Source: Thermoplasmata archaeon
GTDB lineage: Archaea > Thermoplasmatota > Thermoplasmata > Thermoplasmatales > Thermoplasmataceae
Assembly: GCA_021792045.1 (NCBI GenBank)
Contig: JAJYVJ010000072.1
Location: forward strand, 1 to 8,187
Reading direction: 5' to 3'
Length of the DNA stretch: 8,187 bases
Shown here piece by piece: positions 1 to 5,020 of this stretch. Under the pieces are notes generated by a model that saw only the letters and a program-made list of their open reading frames with translations, did not search any database and was not told where the DNA came from. The translations under genes and the position numbers were made by a program. How positions within the stretch are numbered: position 1 is the first letter of the stretch; the number at the start of each line of letters is the position of its first letter.

Positions 1-84
1 TAAGCCGGCTCCCTTTCCACCCAGAAGGTCCACCATCTCTTTGCTGCCTTCCGAAAAAAGATATACATATTTGGCTGACATCAT
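1..84 (-). CDS. ppdK: Pyruvate,phosphate dikinase / PEP synthase, N-terminal fragment
   Basis: The first 28 codons of a gene that runs off the left edge. The protein begins with tandem Met codons (84-82 and 81-79), then SAKYVYLFSEG and, at residues 17-27, MVDLLGGKGAG. Aromatic-rich strand, F-x-E-G, then LLGGKGA is the signature N-terminus of the PPDK/PEP-synthase ATP-grasp domain. These enzymes interconvert pyruvate and PEP with ATP and phosphate (or AMP plus phosphate) in the cytosol; the LLGGKGA loop lies in the nucleotide-binding domain. The fragment cannot separate PPDK from PEP synthase, although the F-x-E-G-x(9)-GGKGA spacing fits PPDK slightly better. No Shine-Dalgarno precedes the start, and a TATA-like box about 25 bases upstream suggests a leaderless mRNA. 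The gene is divergent from the hydrolase to its right. Confidence 0.8.
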   Translation of the reverse strand, partial: MMSAKYVYLFSEGSKEMVDLLGGKGAGL

Positions 85-103
85 GATCTTGAATTGTTAC
101 AGA

Positions 104-114
104 CAATAAAAGCT
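104..114 (-). promoter_or_regulatory. Candidate TATA box of the PPDK gene
   Basis: Read on the minus strand this is GCTTTTATTGT preceded by the purine-rich AAGAA, which resembles a BRE plus TATA element. Its centre is about 25 bases before the ATG at 84, so transcription would start at or next to the start codon. The same AT core could also serve the plus strand, with a start near 130-134. This is a visual assignment only. Confidence 0.4.
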
Positions 115-129
115 TCTTTGTTTTTCGCA

Positions 130-192
130 ATGAAAGTGCGGATAAAGGACGTGAATCTGACAGAAAAGATAGCGAAGGCTAGGGTGATATAA
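130..192 (+). CDS. Possible 20-residue leader peptide upstream of the hydrolase
   Basis: The ORF reads ATG, then 19 codons giving MKVRIKDVNLTEKIAKARVI, then TAA at 190-192. The stop ends one base before the hydrolase TTG start at 194, and the hydrolase Shine-Dalgarno (GGTGAT, 183-188) lies inside the last codons. That is the geometry of translational coupling. There is no Shine-Dalgarno for the small ORF itself; it would have to be leaderless from a start near 130, and the TATA-like core at 105-113 lies slightly too close for that. The charged, amphipathic sequence matches no family I can name with confidence. Chance is a real alternative for an ORF this short. Confidence 0.25.
   Translation: MKVRIKDVNLTEKIAKARVI
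183..188 (+). promoter_or_regulatory. Shine-Dalgarno deciding the TTG start of the hydrolase
   Basis: GGTGAT matches the archaeal 16S anti-Shine-Dalgarno core and lies 5 bases before the TTG at 194. The in-frame ATG three codons later is too far away, so the TTG is the better start. Confidence 0.6.
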
Positions 193-193
193 T

Positions 194-901
194 TTGCAAA
201 GAATGTCATTTCAATCTGATTTAGGAAAGATCTCCTATCTCTATAGAGATGGGCATTTTCCACTGATCATGCTGCATGGCCTCGGTGGTACCGGAAACAG
301 CTTTCTGAAGGTTGCACAGCAATTGCCGAGTGATTTTGCATTAATTATGCCCGACCTCCTTGGACATGGGAAGACAGTATCGAACGCGAGTAATATTACC
401 ATTGAAAACCAGGGGATTCTGGTGAAAAGGATTGTTGAGCATCTCGGTGCGTCAGAATTTGGTCTTTATGGACATTCCTATGGTGGCTGGATATCCCTCT
501 ACTTTAGCATAAACATTGGAAATCCGAGGATTCTTATTCTGGAGGACTCCGCAGGTTTGAATCCAACAGTTGGTGAAGAAGGGGACGTTGAGAAATTTCT
601 TGATGCAATTATGAGAACAAGCCCATGGAATAACAGGGAAACAATAAGATCAATAATAATGAATAATGCAACGGCTGAAAAGAAGATCACTCATGACCAG
701 CTAAACTCTCTCACCGAAAGAACCCTGATCATGTGGGGCGAAGAAGATCGAGTTATACCCATTTACTTTGGCAAATTGATGCATGAGAACATAAAATCAA
801 GCAATCTCATTACGTTCCCGAATGCTGCGCATGTACCGCATGTGAAATATCCGGAAAAGGTTGCCAGTGCAATAACGTCCTTTTACAAAGGCACAATCTA
901 G
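194..901 (+). CDS. Alpha/beta hydrolase (esterase/peptidase-like)
   Basis: A 235-residue cytosolic alpha/beta-hydrolase-fold enzyme with no signal peptide or membrane span. The oxyanion-hole motif LHGLGGTG is at residues 28-34. The nucleophile elbow G-H-S-Y-G-G places the catalytic Ser at 95, the acid is Asp185 in WGEEDRVIP, and the base is His213 in NAAHVPH. A short cap of about 50 residues (roughly 121-172) sits between strand 6 and the acid, so the protein is at the small end of the family (usual length 250-300). The triad is complete and an active enzyme is expected, but the substrate cannot be read: carboxylesterase, proline-iminopeptidase-like and C-C bond hydrolases share this layout. 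I chose the TTG start because GGTGAT (183-188) lies 5 bases before it; the ATG at 203 would be 14 bases away. The stop interlocks with that of the convergent nitrilase gene. Confidence 0.9.
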   Translation: MQRMSFQSDLGKISYLYRDGHFPLIMLHGLGGTGNSFLKVAQQLPSDFALIMPDLLGHGKTVSNASNITIENQGILVKRIVEHLGASEFGLYGHSYGGWISLYFSINIGNPRILILEDSAGLNPTVGEEGDVEKFLDAIMRTSPWNNRETIRSIIMNNATAEKKITHDQLNSLTERTLIMWGEEDRVIPIYFGKLMHENIKSSNLITFPNAAHVPHVKYPEKVASAITSFYKGTI

Positions 902-1653
902 TTATGGCCAGCAGCGTATTCTCCAGGATCTTCGAGCATTCTCTTTTCAATCATTGGTATGTGTGATTCCCAATCTATGTCTGAGATCATGCTCAGATTT
1001 TTACCTGCATTTGTAAAACCTAGTAATACTGCAGAATCGTCCTGTATCATGTGTGTGGCAAGTGATCCGCCACCGAGCGGATCGCTGATGGAGTTAACAG
1101 AGACCACAGGGATTCTGTTCTCCAGGGATCTTAGCTTGACATAGAGATGCCACATCTCTTTGTAGCGTCTTAAAATCAACGATGGATTGAATATAATCCT
1201 CGCACCATTTCTGATCTGTACCTTTACATAGTACGGAAAATCAATATCGTAGCAAACCGCGATGCCAAAGGCAATGTTCCGTGCATGGAAAACCCTTATT
1301 TCTTTTCCACTTCTGTATTTTGATTTCTCCGGCCCAAATAAGGATAACTTGTCCTGATGCCCGAGTAGCTCTCCTCTGTAAAATACAGGGGATGAATTAA
1401 AGAGTCCGTTGGATCTTTCAACGGAAAAGCTTCCAGGGATCACCAGACATGAAAAAGAAGCGGATATGTCTGTGAACATATTCATTACGTTTCTGTATTC
1501 TGGAGATTTTTCTTCCAGAACGGTATTCAGCCATTTCTCGGGCATTACTAATGTATCTGCTTTAGAGATCTCTAATTTTCTTTCAATTTTCTTCACTACA
1601 GAGTTGAGTTCCGAATATGCAGAAACTCTCGCCTGAAAGCTCAGAATCTTCAA
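898..1653 (-). CDS. Nitrilase-superfamily carbon-nitrogen hydrolase
   Basis: A 251-residue cytosolic C-N hydrolase. The catalytic triad is visible: Glu39 in VMPEKWLN, Lys102 in HQDKLSLF and Cys134 in AVCYDIDFP. The helix LRSLENRIPVV (174-184) is the usual conserved stretch after the nucleophile, and the length is near the family norm of 260-280. Members cleave amides or nitriles, or N-carbamoyl groups, releasing ammonia; the subfamily cannot be assigned from motifs alone. It is the last gene of a thioesterase-CoaBC-nitrilase operon. It starts with TTG, overlapping the CoaBC stop in TTGA, and GGTGA lies 6 bases upstream, so coupling to CoaBC is likely. This context makes a role in CoA turnover (pantetheinases such as vanin are nitrilase-fold) or beta-alanine supply (beta-ureidopropionase is nitrilase-fold) possible. 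That is an inference; omega-amidase or a general amidase is equally open. Confidence 0.9.
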   Translation of the reverse strand: MKILSFQARVSAYSELNSVVKKIERKLEISKADTLVMPEKWLNTVLEEKSPEYRNVMNMFTDISASFSCLVIPGSFSVERSNGLFNSSPVFYRGELLGHQDKLSLFGPEKSKYRSGKEIRVFHARNIAFGIAVCYDIDFPYYVKVQIRNGARIIFNPSLILRRYKEMWHLYVKLRSLENRIPVVSVNSISDPLGGGSLATHMIQDDSAVLLGFTNAGKNLSMISDIDWESHIPMIEKRMLEDPGEYAAGHN

Positions 1654-2858
1654 TCTTTTTCACCGTGAGTGTTTTGTTTGATGTATATGAACAGCTTCCT
1701 CACCATTTCTTCCTTTGTAATGTTCCCGATATCATTCAGACCTTTTGCGTCGATCAGGAAGTAATGGTTCTGAACTTGACCGTATGGATCGTGCTTCTCA
1801 GAGTACGAATTGTAAACAATGCAATCGCCCGCCTGCCCCTTCAGGAGTTTGTTCGCGTTTCGTGGTATTTCTGAACCCTCAAGTTTGAAGGTCACAAATT
1901 TACCTTTGTGTTTCTCCCTGATCAATTGATTCAATTTTTGTTCTTTCTTTAACTCTATCTTCCAGTCACTGTTACTGCCAAGCTTCACTTTGCTTGGTTT
2001 GGACACAGAAAAATCCGGAAGAGATGCTGAATTTATAACTATGTCAAATCTTTCGCTCTCTAGTATTTTTTTCACGGAATCGAAGTAGTCATGAAGTGTG
2101 TGTGCTTCGTGAAAATCCACATAATCTGGCATCTCGTAATCGGAATTGCCTACATATACTACGCGTGAAGATCCAAAAATAAACGCGTACCTAGAAAGGT
2201 AAGATCCAGTAAGTCCTGTTCCTCTGTTAGTGATCACTCTTACAGGGTCTATCGGTTCATCCCCCCGTCCGCCAATTATGAGGGTTCTGGCCCCATTCAA
2301 CAATGTTCTAAAGAAAGACAGTTTTACGAAGTCTATTATCTTACCTGATTGTGAGATCTTTGCTTTTTCATCTTCCAGGAGAGGGGGCATTATAATCGCA
2401 CCTGCAGATTCCAAGGAGGATAGGTTATTGGAATTTATTTTGTTAGACATCATAGCTTCATGCATAACCGGGCAAACAACTATGGGATTATTATTGCCAA
2501 GCGCAAAGGAAAAAAAGAGTGAGACCACATCATCGGCCATCCCGTTGGCCATCTTACCAACGGCGTTATACGTTGCGGGGCAGACAAGCAACGTTCTTTC
2601 ATTTTCTTTATGAAGAAATAACTCGACATGTTCTACGTTTCCAGTAATCTCTGTCACAACCGTATTTCCGGAAGCCCATTCGAAGAGTCTTGGATCAATC
2701 ATCTCCTGAGCTTCTTCTGTCATTCCGACTATTACATTCGCTCCTTCCCTGCGTAAATCTCTTATCACGTCAAGGGTTCTATAGATGGAAATGCTTGCGC
2801 ATACTCCCAGTATCACAGTCTTGTCTTTCAATGATCCTTCGTATCCAGTCTTAGTCAT
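1650..2858 (-). CDS. coaBC: Bifunctional CoaBC: phosphopantothenoylcysteine decarboxylase / phosphopantothenate-cysteine ligase
   Basis: A 402-residue cytosolic enzyme that joins cysteine to 4'-phosphopantothenate (CoaB) and decarboxylates the product to 4'-phosphopantetheine (CoaC), two steps of CoA synthesis. The N-terminal flavoprotein domain (about 12-180) has the catalytic His77 in NVEHVEL and the FMN/substrate motif PATYNAVGKMANGMADD (94-110). The C-terminal CoaB domain (about 190-400) has GGRGDEPIDPVRVITNRGTG (196-215), where Asn211 matches the key Asn of E. coli Dfp, then a K-x-K (290-292) in place of KIKK, and VYNSYSEKHDPYG (348-360). Two oddities: the PxMNxxM motif reads PVMHEAMM (His133 for Asn), and the flap that normally carries the redox Cys (about 160-175, EDEKAKISQSG) has none. 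These may be lineage traits. ATG start 10 bases after GGAGG; overlaps the thioesterase by 8 bases and the nitrilase by 4. Confidence 0.93.
   Translation of the reverse strand: MTKTGYEGSLKDKTVILGVCASISIYRTLDVIRDLRREGANVIVGMTEEAQEMIDPRLFEWASGNTVVTEITGNVEHVELFLHKENERTLLVCPATYNAVGKMANGMADDVVSLFFSFALGNNNPIVVCPVMHEAMMSNKINSNNLSSLESAGAIIMPPLLEDEKAKISQSGKIIDFVKLSFFRTLLNGARTLIIGGRGDEPIDPVRVITNRGTGLTGSYLSRYAFIFGSSRVVYVGNSDYEMPDYVDFHEAHTLHDYFDSVKKILESERFDIVINSASLPDFSVSKPSKVKLGSNSDWKIELKKEQKLNQLIREKHKGKFVTFKLEGSEIPRNANKLLKGQAGDCIVYNSYSEKHDPYGQVQNHYFLIDAKGLNDIGNITKEEMVRKLFIYIKQNTHGEKD
1660..1664 (-). promoter_or_regulatory. Shine-Dalgarno for the TTG start of the nitrilase
   Basis: GGTGA on the minus strand, inside the last codons of CoaBC and 6 bases before the TTG at 1653. 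It fixes a TTG start whose last three bases overlap the CoaBC stop. Confidence 0.65.
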
Positions 2859-3258
2859 TGTCTTCCGGCCTCCTTATCAACCAGTTTCCTGTCCCGTAAG
2901 CACAAAGATTTTCCTTTCCGTCATAAAGCTTCATCTTCACAAAGTAAATTTTTTTTCCGCCCTTGGCGACACGAGAAGTAACGGTTACTGGGCCTTCTTT
3001 GACAGGACGTAGAAAATTTACAGTCATATTAATGGTTAATTCATCAATTGCTTCTCCGTACGTCATTACCGACAGTCCACCGGCCGCATCCATTATACTC
3101 ATGATCGCTCCACCGTTCATTATCCCTCCTGGTCTAAGCAGATTTTCCTCCAACGGAAATTTGAGTTTTAAAAATCCATGGTCAGCTTCAACAATATCCA
3201 CACTAAAATTCTTGAGAAAATTGTCAAGTTTAAGGATCTCGGATAACTGCTCTCTCAT
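2851..3258 (-). CDS. Hotdog-fold acyl-CoA thioesterase (PaaI/4HBT family)
   Basis: A 135-residue single hotdog domain, normal for the PaaI-type family, acting in the cytosol as a di- or tetramer. The signature region is LRPGGIMNGGAIMSIMDAAGG (41-61): a loop leading into the long helix, with Asp57 at the usual catalytic position. The typical HGG is NGG here (48-50). The later strands TINMTVNFLRPVKEGPV (75-91) and VAKGGKKIYFVKMKLYD (97-113) follow the family pattern. Such enzymes hydrolyse acyl-CoA thioesters to CoA plus acid; the substrate is not deducible. It is the promoter-proximal gene of an operon with coaBC and the nitrilase. The ATG at 3258 has no Shine-Dalgarno, and a TATA-like box about 29 bases upstream suggests a nearly leaderless mRNA. 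The TAA stop lies 8 bases inside coaBC. Confidence 0.9.
   Translation of the reverse strand: MREQLSEILKLDNFLKNFSVDIVEADHGFLKLKFPLEENLLRPGGIMNGGAIMSIMDAAGGLSVMTYGEAIDELTINMTVNFLRPVKEGPVTVTSRVAKGGKKIYFVKMKLYDGKENLCAYGTGNWLIRRPEDND
2869..2873 (-). promoter_or_regulatory. Shine-Dalgarno of coaBC
   Basis: GGAGG on the minus strand, within the thioesterase coding region and 10 bases before the coaBC ATG at 2858. It supports reinitiation or coupled translation inside the operon. Confidence 0.55.
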
Positions 3259-3282
3259 GTTACGGATAGCTAATACAGTTTC

Positions 3283-3291
3283 TTAATAATT
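3283..3291 (-). promoter_or_regulatory. Candidate TATA box of the thioesterase-coaBC-nitrilase operon
   Basis: AATTATTAA on the minus strand preceded by the A-rich TTGAAA, centred about 29 bases before the ATG at 3258. Transcription would begin within a few bases of the start codon, in keeping with the missing Shine-Dalgarno. Confidence 0.4.
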
Positions 3292-3304
3292 TTCAAATGG
3301 CAAT

Positions 3305-3325
3305 TAGTAGCTCCTGAAGCTACTA
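3305..3325. promoter_or_regulatory. Perfect 8-bp inverted repeat, candidate operator
   Basis: TAGTAGCT, a 5-base spacer (CCTGA), then AGCTACTA, with arms perfectly complementary. It lies between two divergent genes, just upstream of the thioesterase TATA box and about 85-110 bases upstream of the TrmB-like regulator gene. The half-site-spacer-half-site form with N5 matches the general shape of known TrmB-family operators (the Thermococcales glycolytic motif TATCAC-N5-GTGATA), though the half-site sequence differs. That the neighbouring regulator binds it is an inference. A small transcribed hairpin is a less likely alternative. Confidence 0.5.
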
Positions 3326-3348
3326 TTGTCTGCGATTTTAGAATAATA

Positions 3349-3381
3349 AGCTAAATATGTTTAAAAGCTAATTTTAAAGCT
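3349..3381. repeat. Iterated AGCTAA/AGCT motif in the divergent intergenic region
   Basis: AGCTAA occurs at 3349-3354 and 3366-3371, with a further AGCT at 3378-3381; another AGCTAA lies at 3268-3273, and the arms of the inverted repeat at 3305-3325 carry the same AGCT core. So many copies in about 115 bases of non-coding DNA suggest repeated protein contacts, but the region is AT-rich and the motif is short. Confidence 0.3.
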
Positions 3382-3403
3382 TCAAATGAAATTAATCCTA
3401 TAG

Positions 3404-3416
3404 AAAAATCTTTATG
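3404..3416 (+). promoter_or_regulatory. Candidate BRE/TATA box of the trmB-like operon
   Basis: AAAAAT (3404-3409) followed by CTTTATG (3410-3416), centred about 24 bases before the ATG at 3437. This spacing fits a leaderless transcript and argues for the ATG rather than the GTG at 3416, which would lie inside the box. Confidence 0.4.
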
Positions 3417-3436
3417 TGAACATCGCATTATTAGTT

Positions 3437-4156
3437 ATGGAGACTACTAACGATGAATTTGCAAAGATATCTGAGCTGTTGAGGCTTCTGGGTCTATCAT
3501 ATTACGAGGCACAGGGCTTTGCTGCCCTTGTTTATCATGGGATTGCCGATGCAGATACCGTTGCAGATTCTGCCAAGATTCCAAGAACATCTGCATACAA
3601 AGTTATGGAATCTCTGGTTGAAAAGGGTTTTGCAAAAGAGACTCAGGGAAGACCAAGAATGTTCAAGCCAGAGGACATGAACAAGATTAGGAATGAATTC
3701 ACTGAAAAAATTGACGATCTGTTCCGAAGGCTGAAAGCGCTTCAGGACGTTCTTCCATCAAAGGGAGAACCACAGCTAATCTACACGATTCATGGTACAG
3801 ACAAAGTTTATGACAAAATCAAAGAAATGATAAATCTGACCGAGAGGGAACTTATAATATGCACTCCAAGGATAAGAGATATCCGGACAACATTCAAGAA
3901 GAATATTGAGAATGCTGTGAAGAGAGGTGTCAAGATCATTTTCATCACACCACCTAATAAGAGGGTGCCATCACCATCAATTGTTTATCGAAAAGAAGGC
4001 CTTATCGCTACAGATGTAGTAAGTGATCAGGAGAGGGCCATGCTCGCCGCCCCTGAAATGGATGCATGTGGTTATTCCGACAACCCAGCTCTTGTGGCAC
4101 ATGTTTTTCAGTTTGTAAACATGATGATGAATGGCGAAACGCCTAAGACGGTGTAG
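3437..4156 (+). CDS. TrmB-family transcriptional regulator
   Basis: A 239-residue archaeal regulator. Residues 11-77 form the TrmB winged helix-turn-helix: LLRLLGLSYYEAQGF starts it, IPRTSAYKVMESL (48-60) is the recognition helix and EKGFAKETQGRPRMFKP is the wing. A charged helix (81-106) probably dimerises. Residues 113-233 form the phospholipase-D-like TrmB middle domain, with YTIHGTDKVYDKIKEMI and ELIICTPRIRD. There is no long C-terminal sugar-binding domain as in Thermococcus TrmB (about 340 residues), so it belongs to the short class of unknown effector. I prefer the ATG at 3437: the upstream GTG (3416) lacks a Shine-Dalgarno, sits in a TATA-like element and would add a hydrophobic NIALLV tail. 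It is the first gene of an operon with endonuclease IV and DUF1015, and divergent from the CoA operon, so it may control itself or that operon through the inverted repeat at 3305. Confidence 0.9.
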   Translation: METTNDEFAKISELLRLLGLSYYEAQGFAALVYHGIADADTVADSAKIPRTSAYKVMESLVEKGFAKETQGRPRMFKPEDMNKIRNEFTEKIDDLFRRLKALQDVLPSKGEPQLIYTIHGTDKVYDKIKEMINLTERELIICTPRIRDIRTTFKKNIENAVKRGVKIIFITPPNKRVPSPSIVYRKEGLIATDVVSDQERAMLAAPEMDACGYSDNPALVAHVFQFVNMMMNGETPKTV

Positions 4157-4159
4157 AGT

Positions 4160-5020
4160 TTGAAAGACATTACGGACATTATGCTTTTAGGGGGACACAT
4201 ATCCACTTCCGGAGGCGTATCACTTTCACCGGAAAGGGCAAGTGTGTTTGGTTTCCGGACATTTCAAATATTCTCTAAGAATCAAATGCAGTGGAAAAGC
4301 AAACCCCTCGATCCGAATGAAATTGAAAAATTCCAAGCGGAGGTGAAAGAGAGATCCCAGTATGGGATAATGGTTCATGCCTCTTACCTCCTGAATCTTG
4401 GCACATCAAAAAGAGACCTCAGAGCAAAAGTCGAGGTAGGATTTGAAGAGGAGATAAAAAGAACGGATCAGCTCGGCATAAGCTATCTCGTGATTCATCC
4501 AGGTTCGTCATTCGATTCTGAGCCAAACATTGCAATTAAAAACATTACAGAAATCCTTAACCATGCGATTTCGGAAGAGCAAAAATGTATAATACTTCTT
4601 GAAAATTCGGCTGGTCAGGGAAATACAGTTGGTAGGACATTTGAGGAGCTTTCTGAAATTATTGAAGGGGTTGAGATGAAAGATAGGATCGGGATATGCA
4701 TGGATACGTGTCATGCATGGGCTGCAGGATACGATATAAAAACCGAGGCTGGTTACAACGAGACAATGGATCATTTCAACTCTATTATTGGTCTGAATAA
4801 GTTATACGGCTTCCATCTAAACGATTCCAAAAATGGAAAAGGAGATCGACTGGACAGACATGAGCAGATTGGGAAAGGCAGAATCGGCGACGAAGGCTTC
4901 GCGAACTTTGTCAATGATAAAAGGCTCAGGTTGAAGTCTTTTGTGTTCGAGACGCCTCTTGGAGAGGCTGGGTATTCAGCGGACTTGGATCATCTGCGAA
5001 AGGTACTGAGGTCAGATTGA
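4160..5020 (+). CDS. nfo: Endonuclease IV (AP endonuclease, Nfo)
   Basis: A 286-residue TIM-barrel DNA repair enzyme that cuts the backbone 5' to abasic sites using three Zn ions; length matches the family (about 280). All nine ligands of the E. coli enzyme have counterparts: His73 (VHASYLLNL), His113 (VIHPGS), Glu148 (LLENSAGQG), Asp182 and His185 (MDTCHAWAAG), His219 (GFHLNDSK), Asp232 and His234 (LDRHEQIGKG) and Glu264 (FETP). Activity is expected. The start is uncertain. The TTG at 4160 lies 6 bases after GGTG (4150-4153) and 3 bases after the regulator stop. The ATG at 4181 (MLLGGHIS) matches the usual family N-terminus but has no good Shine-Dalgarno. I use the TTG on the Shine-Dalgarno evidence. 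Its tight packing behind a TrmB-like gene and before DUF1015 indicates co-transcription, though no functional link is obvious. Confidence 0.96.
   Translation: MKDITDIMLLGGHISTSGGVSLSPERASVFGFRTFQIFSKNQMQWKSKPLDPNEIEKFQAEVKERSQYGIMVHASYLLNLGTSKRDLRAKVEVGFEEEIKRTDQLGISYLVIHPGSSFDSEPNIAIKNITEILNHAISEEQKCIILLENSAGQGNTVGRTFEELSEIIEGVEMKDRIGICMDTCHAWAAGYDIKTEAGYNETMDHFNSIIGLNKLYGFHLNDSKNGKGDRLDRHEQIGKGRIGDEGFANFVNDKRLRLKSFVFETPLGEAGYSADLDHLRKVLRSD
5008..5012 (+). promoter_or_regulatory. Shine-Dalgarno of the DUF1015 gene
   Basis: GAGGT inside the end of nfo, 7 bases before the ATG at 5020 and only 4 before the alternative TTG at 5017, which favours the ATG. Confidence 0.45.

Noticed and set aside
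3416..3436. A GTG start giving the TrmB-like protein seven extra residues (MNIALLV)
   Set aside because: No Shine-Dalgarno, overlaps the best TATA-like element, and the extra residues do not fit the family N-terminus.
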